Source: Aeromicrobium sp. Root236 (GTDB lineage Bacteria; Actinomycetota; Actinomycetes; Propionibacteriales; Nocardioidaceae). From it: DNA of 64,000 bases. The notes beneath the pieces were generated by a model that had not been told where the DNA came from, made no database searches, and saw nothing but the letters and a program-made list of their open reading frames with translations. A program made the translations under genes and the position numbers. Below, piece after piece: positions 45,185 to 53,327 of the stretch; positions within the stretch are counted from its first letter, which is position 1; every line of letters starts with the position of its first letter. The stretch spans positions 3,107,075 through 3,171,074 of the forward strand of contig NZ_LMIS01000001.1 of the NCBI RefSeq assembly GCF_001428805.1. The letters run 5' to 3'.

Positions 45185-46371
45185 CCGAAGTTCTTGCCCT
45201 CTCCGCGATAGGTCGGCACACGGGTGACCACACCGTCGGCGGCGACCAGCGCGACCTCGTTGAAGCGCTCGCACATCTCGCCGGCCTTGGCGTAGCGCAT
45301 GACCACCCGGTCGCCGATGTTCAGGTCGCGGGCAGCCGTGCCCTTGACTGGTGTTTGCACCTCGCCGGCGCCCTCGGTGCCGATCGCCTTGAGCTCTTCA
45401 GGCCAGGTCGGCGTGGGCTGGCGGTTCTTGTTGGTCGGCCCCGAGGCGATGTATCCGCCGGCGAACAGCGTCGCGATGTCGGGAGCCGGCTTGCGTACGA
45501 CCGAGAGCACGAAGTACGCCGCGGGTCGCGCCTCGAACGCGTCGTAGCCGTCGAACAGCGTCGGCGCGAACAGGCCGGAGCCGGCCGTGAGCTCGGTGAT
45601 CGCCGGGTCCTGACCGGTGACCTCGAGGCTGCCGGTGCCGCCGGCGTTGACGATCTGGAGCTCGGCGTGCTGCGCGACTGCGTCGACGACCTTGGACCGC
45701 CGCTCCAGCAGGTCGGCGGCGGAACGCTTCTTGACCAGGCGTACGGCCGGCGAGGAGTCGGGCAGCCCGGCGATCTGCGCGTCGTAGAACATTACGCCGA
45801 CGAGGTCGAAGCCCGGACGAGCGGCGATGGCCGCCGCGAGCGCGCCGGCCTGCTCGGCGGTGTGCACGGGGGAGCGGCGTACGCCGAGGTGCACCGGCCC
45901 GACCTTGAGCGAGGAGTCGACGTCGATGCACACCCGGATCGGCGGGTGGCCTGCCCCGAGCAGGCTGTCGATGTGGTCGAGCGACTCGGTGCTGTCGACC
46001 ATCACCGTGATCTGCGCACGGCGGCGCTCGTCGGCGACGAGGTAGTCGAGCGAGCCGCGGCTCGTCGTTGGATAGGCCAGCAGGATGTCGTCGATGCCGT
46101 TGTCGACGAGCCAGTTGGACTCCGCGAGCGAGTAGGACATGACACCGGCGAAGCCCTCGCGCGCCAGCGTCCCCTCGAGGATCGACCTCACGCGTACGGA
46201 CTTGCTGGCCACGCGGATCGGCACGCCGCCCGCCCGGCGTACCAGGTCGTCGGCGTTGGCCCACAGCGCCGGTTCGTCGATCACCGCGAACGGGGTGTCC
46301 AGGTCCTGTGTCGCGGCGAGCAGTCGGGCGTACGGGCTGGACGTTTGTGGCACCTCGTCAGTATGTCGCAC
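45181..46371 (-). CDS. PLP-dependent amino acid deaminase/aldolase (D-threonine aldolase-like)
   Basis: The protein has an alanine-racemase-like N-terminal barrel and a D-serine-dehydratase/D-threonine-aldolase C-terminal domain. The PLP-lysine region is PIRVASKSVRVRSIL; IVNAGGTGSLEVTG and FAGGYIASGPT are further family blocks, and the C-terminal GDRVVMRYAKAGEMCERFNEVAL carries likely metal ligands. The GTG start at 46371 gives 396 residues; an in-frame GTG lies six codons later. It precedes and is coupled to the lactone oxidase. Confidence 0.85.
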   Translation of the reverse strand: MRHTDEVPQTSSPYARLLAATQDLDTPFAVIDEPALWANADDLVRRAGGVPIRVASKSVRVRSILEGTLAREGFAGVMSYSLAESNWLVDNGIDDILLAYPTTSRGSLDYLVADERRRAQITVMVDSTESLDHIDSLLGAGHPPIRVCIDVDSSLKVGPVHLGVRRSPVHTAEQAGALAAAIAARPGFDLVGVMFYDAQIAGLPDSSPAVRLVKKRSAADLLERRSKVVDAVAQHAELQIVNAGGTGSLEVTGQDPAITELTAGSGLFAPTLFDGYDAFEARPAAYFVLSVVRKPAPDIATLFAGGYIASGPTNKNRQPTPTWPEELKAIGTEGAGEVQTPVKGTAARDLNIGDRVVMRYAKAGEMCERFNEVALVAADGVVTRVPTYRGEGKNFG

Positions 46372-46406
46372 GGCTGGTGCACGAATCGGTCACGGATACT
46401 GGACCG

Positions 46407-47222
46407 ATGCGCAGGCTCACCCCACTCCTCCTGGCTGTGGCGATCGTGGTGTCGGGGTGCAGCTCCGGCTCGTCGGACCCCGAGCCGACGCCGACCGCGA
46501 CCAGCAGTCGGCCAGTGACGCTGGCGTCACTCGGACTCGACTGGCCGACCGCACAAGGACGGCTGGTCGTGCCCAAGGTGCCTTCGGCTCCCGCCGGCTT
46601 CGACGACAAGACCCTCGGCCGCATGGCGACGGTGCTCGAGAAGTGGGCCCGGCTGAGCACGGTCGACGACGGCGGGTGGCACAGCGGCGACCCGCTCAGC
46701 GACGTCCGGACGGTGCTGCCCAAGGAGACCGCCGGAACGTTCGAGCAGCAGCTCCGGGGCCAGATCTCGCCTCACCTGGCTGTGGCGAACGTGTTCGGCG
46801 ACGACGTGACGGTGGTCGGCTCGCCGATGATCACCACGGCGTGGCGTGTCGCAACCGAGAAGGACCAGGCCAACGAGCGGTTCGTACGCCTCGAGCTGCA
46901 GACACGTGCGGCGTACGAGGTGCGCATCGGCAACGGACCGAGCCGCGTCATCGGCGTGCTGCGCGTGCACAGCCTGACGGCGTACAAGGACACGACCGAC
47001 GACTTCGGCATCGGCGGCGGGTGGCAGGAGTTCGGCGCCAGCGACTGCGCCCTCGCCCTCGACGACCAGCTCGTGCCCGACAGCGACCGCGAGCACGGCC
47101 TGAAGGATCTCAAGACGTTCATCAAGGTCGGCAACGGTACGAAGCTGGAGATGCCGGAGCTGCCGGTGGAGGACCAGGTCGATCCCGAGTTCCTCAAGCG
47201 CTGCCGCGACGGCCAGGTCTGA
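46407..47222 (+). CDS. Putative lipoprotein
   Basis: The ATG at 46407 starts a signal peptide with a lipobox (LLLAVAIVVSGCSSG). The mature part begins with a Pro/Thr-rich linker, and the remaining ~230 residues show alternating strands (RFVRLELQTRAAYEVRIG, RVIGVLRVHSLTAYK) but no domain I recognise. A single Cys in SDCALAL and one near the C-terminus (LKRCRDG) could form a disulfide. 271 residues. Function unknown. Confidence 0.75.
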   Translation: MRRLTPLLLAVAIVVSGCSSGSSDPEPTPTATSSRPVTLASLGLDWPTAQGRLVVPKVPSAPAGFDDKTLGRMATVLEKWARLSTVDDGGWHSGDPLSDVRTVLPKETAGTFEQQLRGQISPHLAVANVFGDDVTVVGSPMITTAWRVATEKDQANERFVRLELQTRAAYEVRIGNGPSRVIGVLRVHSLTAYKDTTDDFGIGGGWQEFGASDCALALDDQLVPDSDREHGLKDLKTFIKVGNGTKLEMPELPVEDQVDPEFLKRCRDGQV

Positions 47223-47230
47223 CGCCTCCC

Positions 47231-47278
47231 GGTGGTTGAGGTGCGCAGGCCGCCTGCGGCCGGAGCCTCGAAACCACC
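47231..47278. repeat. GGTGGTTGAG...CTCGAAACCACC element
   Basis: This 48-base hairpin element closely matches the reverse complement of unit B at 37788-37835, with a GGTGGTT/AACCACC closing pair and an inner GGCCGC-type stem. It lies between the lipoprotein stop and tRNA-Thr. Confidence 0.78.
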
Positions 47279-47322
47279 ACGCCTCTGACTCGCTACGATG
47301 GTCCCCGGGCTTCGGCCCGTAC

Positions 47323-47395
47323 GCCTCTGTAGCTCAGTTGGTAGAGCGCCTCACTTGTAATGAGGATGTCGCGGGTTCGAATCCTGTCGGAGGCT
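47323..47395 (+). tRNA. tRNA-Thr (anticodon TGT)
   Basis: A full cloverleaf can be drawn: acceptor GCCTCTG/CGGAGGC with discriminator T, D-stem GCTC/GAGC, anticodon stem CCTCA/TGAGG with loop CTTGTAA (TGT at 47356-47358), and T-arm GCGGG/CCTGT with loop TTCGAAT. CCA is not encoded. The 3' end is the probable attachment site of the adjacent integrase gene. Confidence 0.95.
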
Positions 47396-48480
47396 CAGGG
47401 AAAATTCGGGTTCGATGAATTGGGCCGCGCACCCCCGGCGCTCCCCCGCCGGTTGAGGACCTCCAGATCGGCCCGATCGGCGCTGTCGCCGAGGTAGTGC
47501 ACGTAGATCTGCGTCGTCTGCAGGGACGAGTGCCCGAGCCATGCTTGGACGGTCGAGATCGACACCCCGGAGGCCAGCCAGAGGCAGGCCGCGGTGTGCC
47601 GCAGGTCGTGCAGCCGCCGGCCTCGTCCGGTCGTGGCCCAGCGGATGGACCGTTTGAACCCGGCCGCGTGAAGCCGCCCGCCGCTGGAGGAGGTGAGCAG
47701 CAGGTCGTCGGCACCCTTGTCCTTCGCCATGCTGCGCACCAGCGGTAGCAGCTCCTCGGACAACGGGATGTGGCGCGTCCGACCGCTCTTGGTCGACTTG
47801 GCCTCGACCGACTCGGGTGCGGATCGGCGGACCACCAGCCGCGGCATCGGCACCTCGATGAAGTCCGCGACCCGCAACTCGCGTGCCTCAGACCACCGAA
47901 GGCCAGTCCAGGCCAGCAGCCAGACGACATCGGCCAGGTGCTCGTCATGGGCGGCGATGTCGCTGCGGACCTCGACCAGCTCCGGCTCGATGAACGGCTG
48001 CATGCCCTGGGCCGGAACCAGCTGGTGCGCCACGCTCGTACGAGCGACCGGGTTGTCGATGCGCAGTCGCTCGCGCACGGTCCACGAGAAGAAGCCCGAC
48101 AACACGGCGCGGAACCTCCTGACCGACGATTCCGCGTACCGGCGAGACCAGGCATCCAGGACGCGCTGGACCTCGCGATCGGTGACGCGCCCGGCGTGCA
48201 GGTTGCCAAGGTTGGGCGGCATCAGCTTCACCATCTCCATGTCGGCCTTGTAGGTCTTCACCGCGACCGTGTGCCGGCGCGACTCCATGTAGGTGGCGAA
48301 CGCCTTACGGCACTGGACCTCCCCGGCACGCGGATCGGTGCCGCCGGCCAGCGCCGCCTTCTCGCGACTGAGCCATCCGTCGGCTTCGCGCTTGGTGTCG
48401 AACGTCTTGCTGGTGACGTACTCGCGACCGTTCTTGAGCGTCGCTCGCCAGCGACCCGAGCGGTCTTTTCGGACAGGCAT
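47395..48480 (-). CDS. Tyrosine-type site-specific integrase
   Basis: This 361-residue recombinase has an N-terminal AP2-like DNA-binding stretch (VRKDRSGRWRATLKNGREYV), a SAM-like core-binding domain and the catalytic domain. Catalytic residues are Arg in TGLRWSEARELR, the His-x-x-Arg of HDLRHTAACLWLASG, a His in WLGHSSLQTTQ and the Tyr in IYVHYLGD. Its TGA stop begins at the last base of tRNA-Thr, the usual arrangement where an element has inserted at the tRNA 3' end. The upstream xis-like gene overlaps its ATG by one base. Confidence 0.93.
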   Translation of the reverse strand: MPVRKDRSGRWRATLKNGREYVTSKTFDTKREADGWLSREKAALAGGTDPRAGEVQCRKAFATYMESRRHTVAVKTYKADMEMVKLMPPNLGNLHAGRVTDREVQRVLDAWSRRYAESSVRRFRAVLSGFFSWTVRERLRIDNPVARTSVAHQLVPAQGMQPFIEPELVEVRSDIAAHDEHLADVVWLLAWTGLRWSEARELRVADFIEVPMPRLVVRRSAPESVEAKSTKSGRTRHIPLSEELLPLVRSMAKDKGADDLLLTSSSGGRLHAAGFKRSIRWATTGRGRRLHDLRHTAACLWLASGVSISTVQAWLGHSSLQTTQIYVHYLGDSADRADLEVLNRRGSAGGARPNSSNPNFP

Positions 48481-48659
48481 CAGGAAGCCCGTTCCTCGAT
48501 GTACGCGAGCAGCTCGTCCTCGCGATAGCGCGGCGTGTGATCGGTGACCCACACGAACCGCGGGCCCTTACCGGTCTGGCGCAACCGGCACAGCGTTGAA
48601 GGCGTGACGCCGAGGATCTTCCCAACCTGGGCCGGCGTCAGCAGCTGAATCTCTGTCAT
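48480..48659 (-). CDS. Excisionase-like MerR/HTH_17 DNA-binding protein
   Basis: This 59-residue protein begins MTEIQLLTPAQVGKILGVTPSTLCRLRQTGKGP and continues with a short wing (RYREDELLAYIEERAS). That is the HTH_17 layout of excisionases paired with tyrosine integrases. TGATG overlap with the integrase start shows coupling. An upstream frame extension lacks the HTH and is rejected. Confidence 0.88.
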   Translation of the reverse strand: MTEIQLLTPAQVGKILGVTPSTLCRLRQTGKGPRFVWVTDHTPRYREDELLAYIEERAS

Positions 48660-48964
48660 GGCACTCGTCCGTCCTCCCACCCCGATAGTGGATAGCCATC
48701 CGACCCTCCAGTCTGAGCCGGTGAGGTGGGGAACGTTCCGACTCGAACGACATCTGTGGAGAACCGGTTGCATGGCCCGTGCCTGTGGAATACGGGCACA
48801 ACCCCTAAGGCCTGATTCCATGCGTCGTAGGGCCAGAGAACGTCGAACTTTCGGGGGGACGTTGGGAGGGGAACGTTCCTTTCGCCGCTCTCGACAGTCT
48901 TGAGCCGCGGATTTGCAGCACGACGGTCACTCATCTGGTCCCAAGGCAAGGGAGGAGCGCACTC
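48660..48964. other. Noncoding region with two GGAACGTTCC palindromes
   Basis: No convincing gene is seen. A perfect 10-bp palindrome GGAACGTTCC occurs at 48730-48739 and again at 48870-48879, upstream of the excisionase and integrase genes. ACCCCTAAGGCCT at 48801-48813 recurs at 53737-53749. These may be binding sites for Xis, Int or a regulator. Confidence 0.5.
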
Positions 48965-49684
48965 TCAGTTGCCGGCGGGGTTCCAGCGGTCGCGGTTCCA
49001 AACGCTCGATGTTTCGTGCGCTCCGATGGAAATCGCGATCCGAATCATGTGTTCTGTCAGGTCGTGAAGGCGGTCGCACATCCCCGCCAAATAGGTAGAC
49101 GCGTCCGTCCGCTGCCCCTGGATCACTAGGCCAGTGACCTTGCCTGCTTCGTGGTGTCTCGAAAGACTGTCCTGGTGTGCGGCGCGGTTCCTAAGGCGCC
49201 GCAGTTGAGCTAGCCACCCGGCTGGTTCCAGATGGGTCTCGCCTTCGATTGCAGCGTCAATCTCGAGGATCAAGCGCCACACACTGTCGTTCGCGATGTC
49301 CGACTGCTTAAGCATGTCGCGACACCGCTCCCATCTGTATCGAAACACTGGAAGTCGGTCATCGACGCTGACGTCGCGAGCCTCCTCGACGGCGCGGATG
49401 AGAAGAGTAATGCCGGCGTCAAACGCGCTCGAGAGACTATTCAACGCACCGTCTAGGGCCATCTCAATTCCGACCATCCGGTCGAATGAGCCTTCAGGGC
49501 CGCCGAGTTCAATTAGCGCTCGGGTATGCCAATCTGCCGACCAAACCCGGTATCGAATCCATGCGACGCCACCATCGCTGCCAGTCAGGTCAAAATAGTG
49601 GGGGCCAGCCGGCCAGCGCACGTCGCTGGAGGTTTGCCCAGTTCCCGGCCCTGCTGCTTCGGACGGATCCACGGGATGATCCAA
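48965..49684 (-). CDS. HEPN-motif protein of unknown family
   Basis: This 239-residue soluble protein has a likely beta-rich N-terminus (HYFDLTGSDGGVAWIRYRVW) and a helical C-terminal half. The helices contain LRRLRNRAAHQDSL, where Arg165 and His170 fit the RX4-6H motif of HEPN domains, often nuclease toxins. Whether it is catalytic depends on structure; the RN...H form is the commonest active-site variant. The start may be TTG 49684 (preceded by GAGG) or GTG 49672. Base composition is lower in GC than the core genome. Confidence 0.65.
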   Translation of the reverse strand: MDHPVDPSEAAGPGTGQTSSDVRWPAGPHYFDLTGSDGGVAWIRYRVWSADWHTRALIELGGPEGSFDRMVGIEMALDGALNSLSSAFDAGITLLIRAVEEARDVSVDDRLPVFRYRWERCRDMLKQSDIANDSVWRLILEIDAAIEGETHLEPAGWLAQLRRLRNRAAHQDSLSRHHEAGKVTGLVIQGQRTDASTYLAGMCDRLHDLTEHMIRIAISIGAHETSSVWNRDRWNPAGN

Positions 49685-49776
49685 TCACGGACCTCACCGC
49701 TGCTCCGGTCACCGAAGCCAGAAGAGGAATGACACGAGTACGAACGCCCTGCAGAGTGCGATTGGCGGACCAGTCC

Positions 49777-50448
49777 TCATTCCCTGTTTTTGAGACGTTT
49801 GTCGACTCCTGCACGCAACGACATCTCGACTCGGTCGAACCTCTCGATCTGCTCCTGAAGTGTTTGCTGCTGAGCATCAGATCGTCCGGCGGCTGCACGA
49901 GTTCGCTCGACGTCTCGGGTTGTGTGCAGGTTCAATCTCACGATCGCGATCGCTCCGGACGCAGCGCCTTGAGCTGCACGTACCGCCAGCGCTGAGTCAC
50001 CACGTGCTGAAAGGAAGCCGACCTGGAAGGTAAGAACGCCGACCTCACCGACCCTCAGAAGACGATCGACCATGTCCAATGGTAGGTCCGTGGCACGCCA
50101 GGAGGCTCTGGCAAGGCGGTCATTGATCTGCCTTCGGGCGGCGCTATCGGGCGGTGAGTCGTCACGCTCACGCCGCAGGGTGATGACCTCATCGAAGATC
50201 TCTGAGTCCGTTTGAAACGCCTTCTCTAGCCAGCCCTCGATATCAGCCAACTCAGAGTCGTGTGTGCCCAGGATGGGCGCTGCCTCTTCATACCCGGGTC
50301 TACCCGTGGTTAGCGCCGCCACAGTTTGGCAGAGCTTGATCGCCAGCAGTCCCAGTAGTGCGGCCGCCGAACCAGACCCAGGCTTGTGACTGCCTGCGCC
50401 GAACTTCTTGAGCAGGTCCCGCGTCTCGAGGCTCAGCAGGTCGTCCAT
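49777..50448 (-). CDS. Cyclodeaminase/cyclohydrolase (FTCD_C)-like protein
   Basis: This 223-residue helical protein has KPGSGSAAALLGLLAIKLCQTV near the N-terminus, the glycine-rich block of formiminotetrahydrofolate cyclodeaminase C-domains (PF04961). Later parts are helical (WLEKAFQTDSEIFDEVITLRRERDD, QGAASGAIAIVRLNLHTTRDVE). Stand-alone copies exist in bacteria, but no folate genes are near. It may have a scaffolding or non-folate role in this cassette. Start is ATG 50448, divergent from the GNAT-PIN gene. Confidence 0.75.
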   Translation of the reverse strand: MDDLLSLETRDLLKKFGAGSHKPGSGSAAALLGLLAIKLCQTVAALTTGRPGYEEAAPILGTHDSELADIEGWLEKAFQTDSEIFDEVITLRRERDDSPPDSAARRQINDRLARASWRATDLPLDMVDRLLRVGEVGVLTFQVGFLSARGDSALAVRAAQGAASGAIAIVRLNLHTTRDVERTRAAAGRSDAQQQTLQEQIERFDRVEMSLRAGVDKRLKNRE

Positions 50449-50482
50449 GCGGAAATTCTAGGTGCGAGACCGTCTACGCTCC

Positions 50483-50499
50483 CGTGGTTTCGAATCACG
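50483..50499. promoter_or_regulatory. Short inverted repeat CGTGGTT-TCG-AATCACG in divergent promoter
   Basis: The 7-base arms pair with one G-T. The repeat lies between the FTCD_C-like gene and the GNAT-PIN gene, 17 bases before the ATG of the latter, a position suited to autoregulation. Confidence 0.35.
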
Positions 50500-50516
50500 G
50501 CTGGCAGCATGACTCT

Positions 50517-52550
50517 ATGTCCGAAAGCCCCGCTGACTTCGAGATTCGAATCCTTGAGGCTGCGGACGACGCTCTAGTGTCCTCGGTCGTCGAGTTAGGC
50601 GACAAGCACAAGAAGACCTTGGGGCTTATTCCGCGGGGGGCATTCCGCGAGTATGCGGAGCGTCAGCGGATCCTAGTAGCGACGGCCAACGATCGGCTCG
50701 TCGGCTACGCGCTCTTCGACCTGCCAGCGAACCGCATTCGATTGGCACAACTGTGCGTTGCCGATGAGGCCCGCCGGACGGGCGTGGCCCTCGGACTTGT
50801 CGAGGCGCTGTCTGCTGCGTACCCAGACCGATCTGGAATCGCCGTACGATGCCGTCGCGACTGGCCGGCCGCAAGAGTGTGGCCAAAGCTTGGCTTCGAG
50901 CCTCGATCCAATGCCCCGGGCCGCAGCGCTGCTGGCCATCTAGTTACCGCTTGGTGGCGAGATCACGGCCACCCAGACCTCTTCAGCGAAGCGGCTGTTG
51001 ATGACGACGTGACGATCGTTGCGCTCGACAGCAACGTCTTCCGGGACCTGCATCAAGATGGACGACCAGAAGGCGCCGAGTCTCAAGCTCTGCTCGCCGA
51101 CTGGCTTGGCGAGAGTATCGAACTGATCGTCACCGCGGGTCTAAAGGCTGAGCTGAACAATGAAGGCGAGCCTCGGGCGCGAGAGCGCTTGCTCGGCGCC
51201 GCCGGCGCGTACCGAACGGCGAAGACAAACGTCTCGCAAGTCAGCAAACTAGCGAGTAGCCTCCTTGAATCGATCGATGAGACAGACCGCCTGAAGGATC
51301 GCAGCCTGCTCAACGACGCTCGCCTTGTGGCCGAGGCGCATCTTGGAGGAGCTGACGCTTTTGTCACCAGAGATGAGAATGCTGTTGCGGCGTTTGCCGA
51401 ACAGAGCGATCTGATCGGCGCGATGTGGGTTTCATCGCCGGCAGACTTCATCGTCCACCTGGATGAGCTGCGGGATTCCGCGAACTATCGTCCGTCTGAA
51501 CTCCTCGACACTGGATACACAATCTCGCAGGCGTCCTCAACTGAGGAACGGGAACTCGAGGTCTTGATCAATCACGGGCGAGGAGAAAATCGACGGGACT
51601 TCCTACGACGGGCGCGAATCGCTGCCGCTGAAGTAGGACACAAGGGTTCTCGCCGGGTCCTACGCGACCCGAATGGCGCGATCTGTGGCGGCCTGTTCGC
51701 CACGTGCCGCGACGGATTGCTCGACCTCTCACTCATCCGAGCCACGGACCCAAAACTTCCCCGGACCATCGCCAACCAGATGGTTCTGCTGGCGAGGCAG
51801 GAAGCTCGTGAGCGGGGCGCCACTCGGATCGTGATTACCGATGATGCGATCACGCCTGCCACAGAGGCTGTACTTCATGACAACGGGTTCGCGAGAAATG
51901 AGAGCGGCGAACTCGGCTGTGCTGTGGTTGACGGTTGTCTTCCATGGGCGAGTGCCCGTCAGAGGCTCGAGCAAGACGGCCTGGGGAGGTCTCTTCCTGC
52001 GCAGATCCCAAGCCGTCAAATCGCGGCCGACTTCGAGCGAGTCGCGTGGCCGTTGAAGATCGTAGATGCTGAAATCCCTTGCTTTATTATCCCAATCCGG
52101 CCTGGACCAGCCGCCGAGCTATTGGGCCATCGATCCATGCTATTTGGACGTGACGCCGACCTAGGACTGTCTCGTCAACACGTCTACTACCGGGCGCCCG
52201 TACCGCTGGTTGTGTCTGCGCCAGGCCGCATCCTTTGGTATGTGAGCGGGAACGAAAATGAGGTGGTCGCTGCGTCCCGGCTCGACGCCGTCCAGATTGC
52301 CCACCCAGGTACGCTGCATCGCAAGTTCAAGCGACTTGGCGTTCTGGACCGGACAGTCGTCGATCAATCGGCGCGCGACGGCGTAGCCGCAGCGCTCACG
52401 TTCAGCGATACCGAGATCTTCAATAGCCCAATCAGCCTGGCGCGCCTGCGAACCCTCGACCAGAGCGGAGGGCTCACTCCACTACCCTCACCAAGGGTGA
52501 TCTCGCCCTCGAACTTTTTTGCGGTCTATGGGGAAGGCGATCCACAGTGA
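50517..52550 (+). CDS. GNAT-PIN-GNAT-PUA-like multidomain protein
   Basis: This 677-residue protein has four apparent domains. Residues ~8-145 are a GNAT acetyltransferase (LCVADEARRTGVALGLVEAL gives the acetyl-CoA loop). Residues ~165-320 are a PIN ribonuclease with the usual acidic residues Asp171 (VALDSNVF), Glu212, Asp267 and Asp286 (VTRDENAV). Residues ~345-475 are a second, degenerate GNAT-like unit ending EAVLHDNGF. Residues ~505-650 are an ASCH/PUA-like domain (GRILWYVSGNENEVVAASRLDAV). Such RNA-cleaving and modifying parts suggest RNA-directed action. It overlaps the ASCH gene start (GTGA). ATG 50517 chosen. Confidence 0.78.
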   Translation: MSESPADFEIRILEAADDALVSSVVELGDKHKKTLGLIPRGAFREYAERQRILVATANDRLVGYALFDLPANRIRLAQLCVADEARRTGVALGLVEALSAAYPDRSGIAVRCRRDWPAARVWPKLGFEPRSNAPGRSAAGHLVTAWWRDHGHPDLFSEAAVDDDVTIVALDSNVFRDLHQDGRPEGAESQALLADWLGESIELIVTAGLKAELNNEGEPRARERLLGAAGAYRTAKTNVSQVSKLASSLLESIDETDRLKDRSLLNDARLVAEAHLGGADAFVTRDENAVAAFAEQSDLIGAMWVSSPADFIVHLDELRDSANYRPSELLDTGYTISQASSTEERELEVLINHGRGENRRDFLRRARIAAAEVGHKGSRRVLRDPNGAICGGLFATCRDGLLDLSLIRATDPKLPRTIANQMVLLARQEARERGATRIVITDDAITPATEAVLHDNGFARNESGELGCAVVDGCLPWASARQRLEQDGLGRSLPAQIPSRQIAADFERVAWPLKIVDAEIPCFIIPIRPGPAAELLGHRSMLFGRDADLGLSRQHVYYRAPVPLVVSAPGRILWYVSGNENEVVAASRLDAVQIAHPGTLHRKFKRLGVLDRTVVDQSARDGVAAALTFSDTEIFNSPISLARLRTLDQSGGLTPLPSPRVISPSNFFAVYGEGDPQ

Positions 52551-53224
52551 GCGGCATGCAGCAGGGTGCCGCGCAGCGGCCGGATCGCAATGATCCCGTA
52601 GTGGCGAGTGCTGCGGATGGGTTGTTCATGTCCATCAAACCGCACTATGCGGAGCGCATCCTGACCGGCGAAAAGACAGTCGAGCTAAGGCGAAAATCTC
52701 CCACGAGAACTCCGTCTGCGGTGGTCATCTACGGCTCCGGGACCGTTAAGGCGGTGATGGGGACTGCTGACCTCTCCGGAATTCGAACAGCCTCACCTGC
52801 GGAGATCTGGGATGAGTTTGGGATCCGTTCGGGTATCGCTCGACGGGCATTCGACGAGTACTTCGCAGGATCCGACCGAGCTACTGCACTTGTTCTCGAG
52901 AATGCCCGCGAAGCGGAGAGGCGAATCCAACTCCCCGCGCTGCGACACTTTGGCCTCGAGCCGCCCCAAAGTTGGCGCTACATCTCTGGGCCCCTCCTCG
53001 AGGTGCTCCAATCCGAGATGTTCGACGCAACCGCCACGATGCCGGAAGACAGAGATTTGACGTTTGGGGGCAATCGCCCGGCAGCGGTTGGCACCGCCGT
53101 CGCCGATGTCCTTACGCACGCGGTCGGGCTCCACTTCAACGGTGTCCGCAAGTTGATCGACGTTGTGGTCAAGCGTTCCTCGTTTGGAGCAAGAAACGCT
53201 GGCGACAGGATCAAACCCATCTGA
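52547..53224 (+). CDS. ASCH-domain (PUA-like) protein
   Basis: Residues ~25-130 carry an ASCH fold: LFMSIKPHYAERILTGEKTVELRRKSP with the motif GxKxxExR (Gly41, Lys43, Glu46, Arg48), a known RNA-binding or ribonuclease signature. The ~90-residue C-terminal region has no recognised domain. The GTG start overlaps the GNAT-PIN stop, so the two proteins are made together and probably act on the same RNA. An ATG three codons later is an alternative. Confidence 0.8.
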   Translation: MSGMQQGAAQRPDRNDPVVASAADGLFMSIKPHYAERILTGEKTVELRRKSPTRTPSAVVIYGSGTVKAVMGTADLSGIRTASPAEIWDEFGIRSGIARRAFDEYFAGSDRATALVLENAREAERRIQLPALRHFGLEPPQSWRYISGPLLEVLQSEMFDATATMPEDRDLTFGGNRPAAVGTAVADVLTHAVGLHFNGVRKLIDVVVKRSSFGARNAGDRIKPI

Positions 53225-53255
53225 ACAGCTCCTGCGACACCCTGAAGGAATAGAG

Positions 53256-53271
53256 GGCGGCGGGAGCCGCC
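53256..53271 (+). terminator. Small hairpin GGCGGC-GGGA-GCCGCC after the ASCH gene
   Basis: A perfect 6-bp stem sits 31 bases after the ASCH stop, with no T-run. It could end the two-gene operon, but support is weak. Confidence 0.3.
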
Positions 53272-53327
53272 AAACTTCTGCGCACGGTGACAATCAGGCG
53301 GCAGCAGCCTCGGCATGCCATCAGGAG

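Noticed and set aside
49684..50448. Classical two-gene toxin-antitoxin pair of the HEPN and FTCD_C-like genes
   Set aside because: They are separated by 92 bases without coupling, and neither resembles a known MNT or antitoxin partner.
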